Below, piece by piece: positions 42,689 to 46,088 of a stretch of DNA of 46,088 bases. How positions within the stretch are numbered: position 1 is the first letter of the stretch; every line of letters starts with the position of its first letter. Location of the stretch: positions 1-46,088 of the forward strand of contig JAOUKW010000002.1 of NCBI GenBank assembly GCA_029882335.1. The letters are read 5' to 3'. Source of the DNA: Candidatus Heimdallarchaeota archaeon (GTDB lineage Archaea; Asgardarchaeota; Heimdallarchaeia; Heimdallarchaeales; Kariarchaeaceae). Below the pieces are notes generated by a model. That model searched no databases. It was not told the origin of the DNA and saw only the letters and a list, made by a program, of their open reading frames with translations. Position numbers and translations under genes: made by a program.

Positions 42689-42786
42689 ATGATGTTATTC
42701 GTGGGATTGTTATTTAGTGTAGTGTCTATGGATGTTTATTTTGATTAGTTGGATTATTGGAATTGGCAATAATTGTTATGTGATAT

Positions 42787-43590
42787 TTAGAACTGTAATT
42801 CAATACTGATTGGACAGTGATCCGATCCCATTACATCTGGGTGAATATTTGCAGAACGGAGGTTGGGTAATAAATCATTAGAAATAATGAAATAATCGAT
42901 TCTCCAACCGATGTTTCGTTCTCTTGGAGTTTTTCCATCCACCTTTTGTGCTCTGACTGCCCACCAAGTATATAATTCGGGAGTATCAGGGTTGAAATGA
43001 CGTAGAGTATCGGTATATCCGGATTTGAGAAATTTTGTTAACCATTCACGTTCGATTGGTAGAAAACCGGAGTTTTTCGCGTTAGATTTGGGATTTGATA
43101 GATCGATTTCACTATGAGCTGTGTTTACATCACCACATATGACTATTTTCTCTCCTTTTTGTTGTAATTGTTTACAAAAATTGCTGAAGTGATCGTAGAA
43201 TCGCATTTTGTAATCTAACCGTTCTGAACTTTGTTTTCCATTGGGAAAATAGACATTGAGAAGGGTAAATTCATTGAATTTTGCAATTATCACCCTTCCT
43301 TCATTATCAAATTCATCTTTACCAATGGAGATGGATGTTTCCTTAGGTTGTAGTGGTTTTTTGTAGTAATTAGCAACTCCGGAATATCCACTTTTCGTTG
43401 CATGAGCCCATGTGGTATAATGATTTTCAGGATACTTTAGTTCTGTTGTTAGTTTATCAGCAGATATCTTTGTTTCTTGTAAACAGAGGATGTTGAAATC
43501 ATGTGAGTCTGTGAATTGTTGGAATTGGTTTGTTTTCAAGGTTGCTCGTATTCCATTTACATTCCATGAGAATAATTTATATGTAGTCAT
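42787..43590 (-). CDS. xth: Exodeoxyribonuclease III / AP endonuclease family (Xth)
   Basis: 267 aa; FSWNVNGIRA, ILCLQETKI, NVYFPNG, CGDVNTAH, GWRIDYF, MGSDHCPI. Confidence 0.95.
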   Translation of the reverse strand: MTTYKLFSWNVNGIRATLKTNQFQQFTDSHDFNILCLQETKISADKLTTELKYPENHYTTWAHATKSGYSGVANYYKKPLQPKETSISIGKDEFDNEGRVIIAKFNEFTLLNVYFPNGKQSSERLDYKMRFYDHFSNFCKQLQQKGEKIVICGDVNTAHSEIDLSNPKSNAKNSGFLPIEREWLTKFLKSGYTDTLRHFNPDTPELYTWWAVRAQKVDGKTPRERNIGWRIDYFIISNDLLPNLRSANIHPDVMGSDHCPISIELQF

Positions 43591-43662
43591 TGGTTGAACA
43601 ACAGTACTGAGACATATATTTTTAGTGGTAGTGAGTAGTATCTTTGTGTAACTTCTGCGAGT

Positions 43663-43976
43663 GATTATCCGTTAAACACCTACACTATGGATATCCGTTC
43701 AACAGCTAAACTATAGATATCCGTTCAACAGCTAAACTATAGATACCCGTTCAACACCTACACCATAGATATCCATTCAACAGCTAAACTATGGATATCC
43801 GTTCAACAGCTAAACTATAGATATCCGTTCAACAGCTAAACTATAGATATCCGTTCAACAGCTAAACTATAGATATCCGTTCAACACCTACACCATAGAT
43901 ATCCGTTCAACACCTACACCATAGATATCCATTCAACAGCTAAACTATGGATATTCGTTCAACAGTTAGTTCAATA
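43663..43976. repeat. About 12-unit 26-bp tandem repeat array (iteron-like)
   Basis: Consensus GATATCCGTTCAACAGCTAAACTATA with a second variant ending CACCTACACCATA; lies in the divergent intergenic region between xth and the VIT1-like gene. Confidence 0.92.
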
Positions 43977-44082
43977 TGAGTGTTGAACAGACTTCATATT
44001 CCTGCTGATTAATTAGGAATAATCCCTTGAAATTCCATGCTTTTATCAATTATTTTAGATAGTTTTATCTTGAGTTTGAATT

Positions 44083-44799
44083 ATGACTGTTGAACATGAA
44101 CATCCACCAGAATTTGAGGAACATATGTCGTATAGAAATTATATGAGGGATTTGATTTTGGGTGGAAATGATGGATTGGTATCTATTTTTGCTCTAGTTT
44201 TAGGTGTAGCTGGTGGTGGTTTATTACCCAGGGTTATTTTCTTAGCTGGTGCTGCAGGAGCGATTGCTGGAGCAATTTCTATGGCAATTGGAGAATATCT
44301 GTCAACAAAAAGCCAAGAACAGGTATATGATGCTGAAATGGAGATGGAGAGACGACATATTGAACACCATTTGGACCATGAGAAAGAGGAATTGTATGAA
44401 TTCTACAGGGCAAAGGGATTTCAGGGAGCAATTCTTGATGAGATAGTGGAGACGATTGCATCAGATCCTGAGATTTTGTTAAAAGAGATGATGATGGCTG
44501 AATTTGGTGTTTTAGAGGATCAAAGACGCTCTCCATTGATGGCTACAATTATTGTTGGAATAGCATTTGCGATTGGGTCACTTCCCCCGATTCTTCCATT
44601 TTTATTCGCAACTTCAACTTTTCAGGGAGTAATGTTTTCTTCTATATTTTCTATTACTGGTTTATTTATTGTAGGAGGATTTAAAGCCCGAATTACACGT
44701 ACTAGTATTCTCAAAGATGGCATGGAGAATTTGACCTTAGGTACATTAGGAGCAATAATCACCTACATTATAGGATTCTTCATTGGGATAAATATCTAA
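44083..44799 (+). CDS. VIT1/CCC1 family metal transporter
   Basis: 238 aa; YMRDLILGGNDGLVSIFALVLGVAGG, AGAISMAIGEYLSTKSQ. Confidence 0.92.
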   Translation: MTVEHEHPPEFEEHMSYRNYMRDLILGGNDGLVSIFALVLGVAGGGLLPRVIFLAGAAGAIAGAISMAIGEYLSTKSQEQVYDAEMEMERRHIEHHLDHEKEELYEFYRAKGFQGAILDEIVETIASDPEILLKEMMMAEFGVLEDQRRSPLMATIIVGIAFAIGSLPPILPFLFATSTFQGVMFSSIFSITGLFIVGGFKARITRTSILKDGMENLTLGTLGAIITYIIGFFIGINI

Positions 44800-44897
44800 T
44801 AGTGTGGTTTCAATCAAGTATTAATAATATTCATTTTGTAAGCAATTTTATTATAACTTTTACATAATTAAATAAAGGAATTAGATATACCTGATTC

Positions 44898-45293
44898 ATG
44901 CGGTGTAATGTCTGTTATCAACCAATTCTTATCGTCAGAGATAAGATATTGTGTCCTGAATGTCAAAATACCTTTCATCGAGATCATTTGGCAGCTTGGT
45001 TATTAAACGTTGATTATTGCCCCACATGTAGAGAAATGCTGTCTCCTCAATTTTTGAAGGAACTTCGTCCAACCTCAGAGGCAGAGAGAAGAAGATTACA
45101 GGAGATCTTGTGGACTCTAGACAATTTAACCAATACCATGGCGAATTATGAGAGGAGTAGAAATATGTTCAAGAAAAATAAATACAAAGAGCCGTTATTC
45201 CCGGATGGTATTCCTTTAGGAATTGTGTTTTTATTTTTTATCGCAATATCCTTTATTGTAGTAGTAATTCTTTTGATAACGACGTTATTTTGA
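44898..45293 (+). CDS. Membrane-anchored RING-like zinc-finger protein
   Basis: 131 aa; CNVCYQPILIVRDKILCPECQNTFHRDHLAAWLLNVDYCPTCREML (C-x2-C-x12-C-x2-C-x4-H-x2-H-x10-C-x2-C), charged helix, C-terminal TM. Confidence 0.85.
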   Translation: MRCNVCYQPILIVRDKILCPECQNTFHRDHLAAWLLNVDYCPTCREMLSPQFLKELRPTSEAERRRLQEILWTLDNLTNTMANYERSRNMFKKNKYKEPLFPDGIPLGIVFLFFIAISFIVVVILLITTLF

Positions 45294-45918
45294 GATTGTA
45301 TAGATCAGATTTATTAGAGTAAAACCGTAGATAATAGGATTTTAGTAGATATAGACGTAGGTTAAGCCAATATTGATTGTTGAATATAGTGCCGACTAGT
45401 CTAATTACTATTGATGAAAATGCCTAATGAAGGCGATTTACGGGGATTTGATGAAGGTGGTTATAGAATCATTTAGGTGGAGGCATTTGAATGTCCTATA
45501 GTTTGTAGACGTCATTTCGGATTTAATTGTAATTTGATTTATAGATTAGTCATTGTTTTTTAGGTTGAGTACATAAAGTCGAATAAATTTATCATGCATT
45601 GAAAGATTGGATGGGTAGTATATTAGAATGTATACATTGTGTTTGCTAGATCATCTTTATTTTGTATACTTTGTACCCATTCTATCAATACAACAAACAC
45701 CAACATACCCCCACTAACAACCCCACCAACACACATCACACACATTGTATGCTTTCTATCAATATAACAAACATCACCCCAATTGCACAAATAAATAACC
45801 CACCAACCAGTACACTTACCCCAACAAAAATAGAAATTATTTCTCAATAAAGTATAGAAATCAAATTTGTATTATCATAAAAAACGATTCCTATGTCTTA
45901 GAGATAGACAGAAATACG

Positions 45919-46088
45919 TCATAGAACCTTATCTATCAGTTGATGATGTCTTAGCAATTTAGCTACTTGAAGCAATATTGACACAGTATCGTTGATATCC
46001 AATTCATCCTCACCCACCAATATAATTAATTTCTGGATAGTTTTAGTAATGTCATCAGATACGCCTGGAAGTTCACCAATCATAGTCA
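45919..46088 (-). CDS. C-terminal part of a gene running off the window
   Basis: Open reverse frame TMIGELPGVSDDITKTIQKLIILVGEDELDINDTVSILLQVAKLLRHHQLIDKVL* to the window end. Confidence 0.6.
   Translation of the reverse strand, partial: TMIGELPGVSDDITKTIQKLIILVGEDELDINDTVSILLQVAKLLRHHQLIDKVL

Noticed and set aside
43663-43976. Candidate CRISPR array
   Set aside because: Units are contiguous with a 26-bp period and no unique spacers.
45418-45570. Possible decayed ORF MPNEGDLRGFDEGGYRII*VEAFECPIVCRRHFGFNC...
   Set aside because: Too short and stop-interrupted, with no recognisable family.
45623-45850. Short ORFs on both strands (45623..45847 -, 45662..45850 +)
   Set aside because: Low-complexity composition, mutually overlapping, no domain signal; reported only as a compositional oddity.

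Overview
This is an AT-rich, low-GC window. Its gene content looks archaeal and is compatible with an Asgard-type lineage: a longin-like protein, RING- and B-box-like zinc fingers, S/T/P-rich surface proteins and frequent TTG starts. The taxonomic call is inference only. Readily recognised genes are: a BspA/DUF285 25-aa-repeat surface protein, an FG-GAP repeat surface protein, an aldo/keto reductase, a very large alpha-2-macroglobulin-like protein with a CVEQ thioester motif, two paralogous PAS histidine kinases, a class I SAM methyltransferase, a CPBP protease, Tpt1/KptA RNA 2'-phosphotransferase, a MoxR AAA ATPase plus CoxE-like VWA pair, an exonuclease III family nuclease, a VIT1/CCC1 transporter and a membrane-anchored RING-like protein. 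Gene decay is extensive. A nitrilase has three in-frame stops and no frameshift. Two remnants of the BspA-like gene, a remnant of the longin-like gene, and several broken copies of a zinc-ribbon C-terminus are also present. The most interesting items are: (i) an A2M-like protein without a recognisable signal peptide, paired with an unknown 355-aa protein; (ii) a cluster of small membrane-anchored zinc-finger proteins around a histidine kinase, plus a RING-like protein elsewhere; (iii) a ~2.6 kb T-rich gene desert carrying a GC-rich alternating purine-pyrimidine island and tandem hairpin/T-tract elements; (iv) a 12-unit 26-bp iteron-like array and a 3 x 57-bp repeat that share a TTCAAC/GTTGAA half-site. 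No tRNA, rRNA, transposase or convincing CRISPR array was seen.
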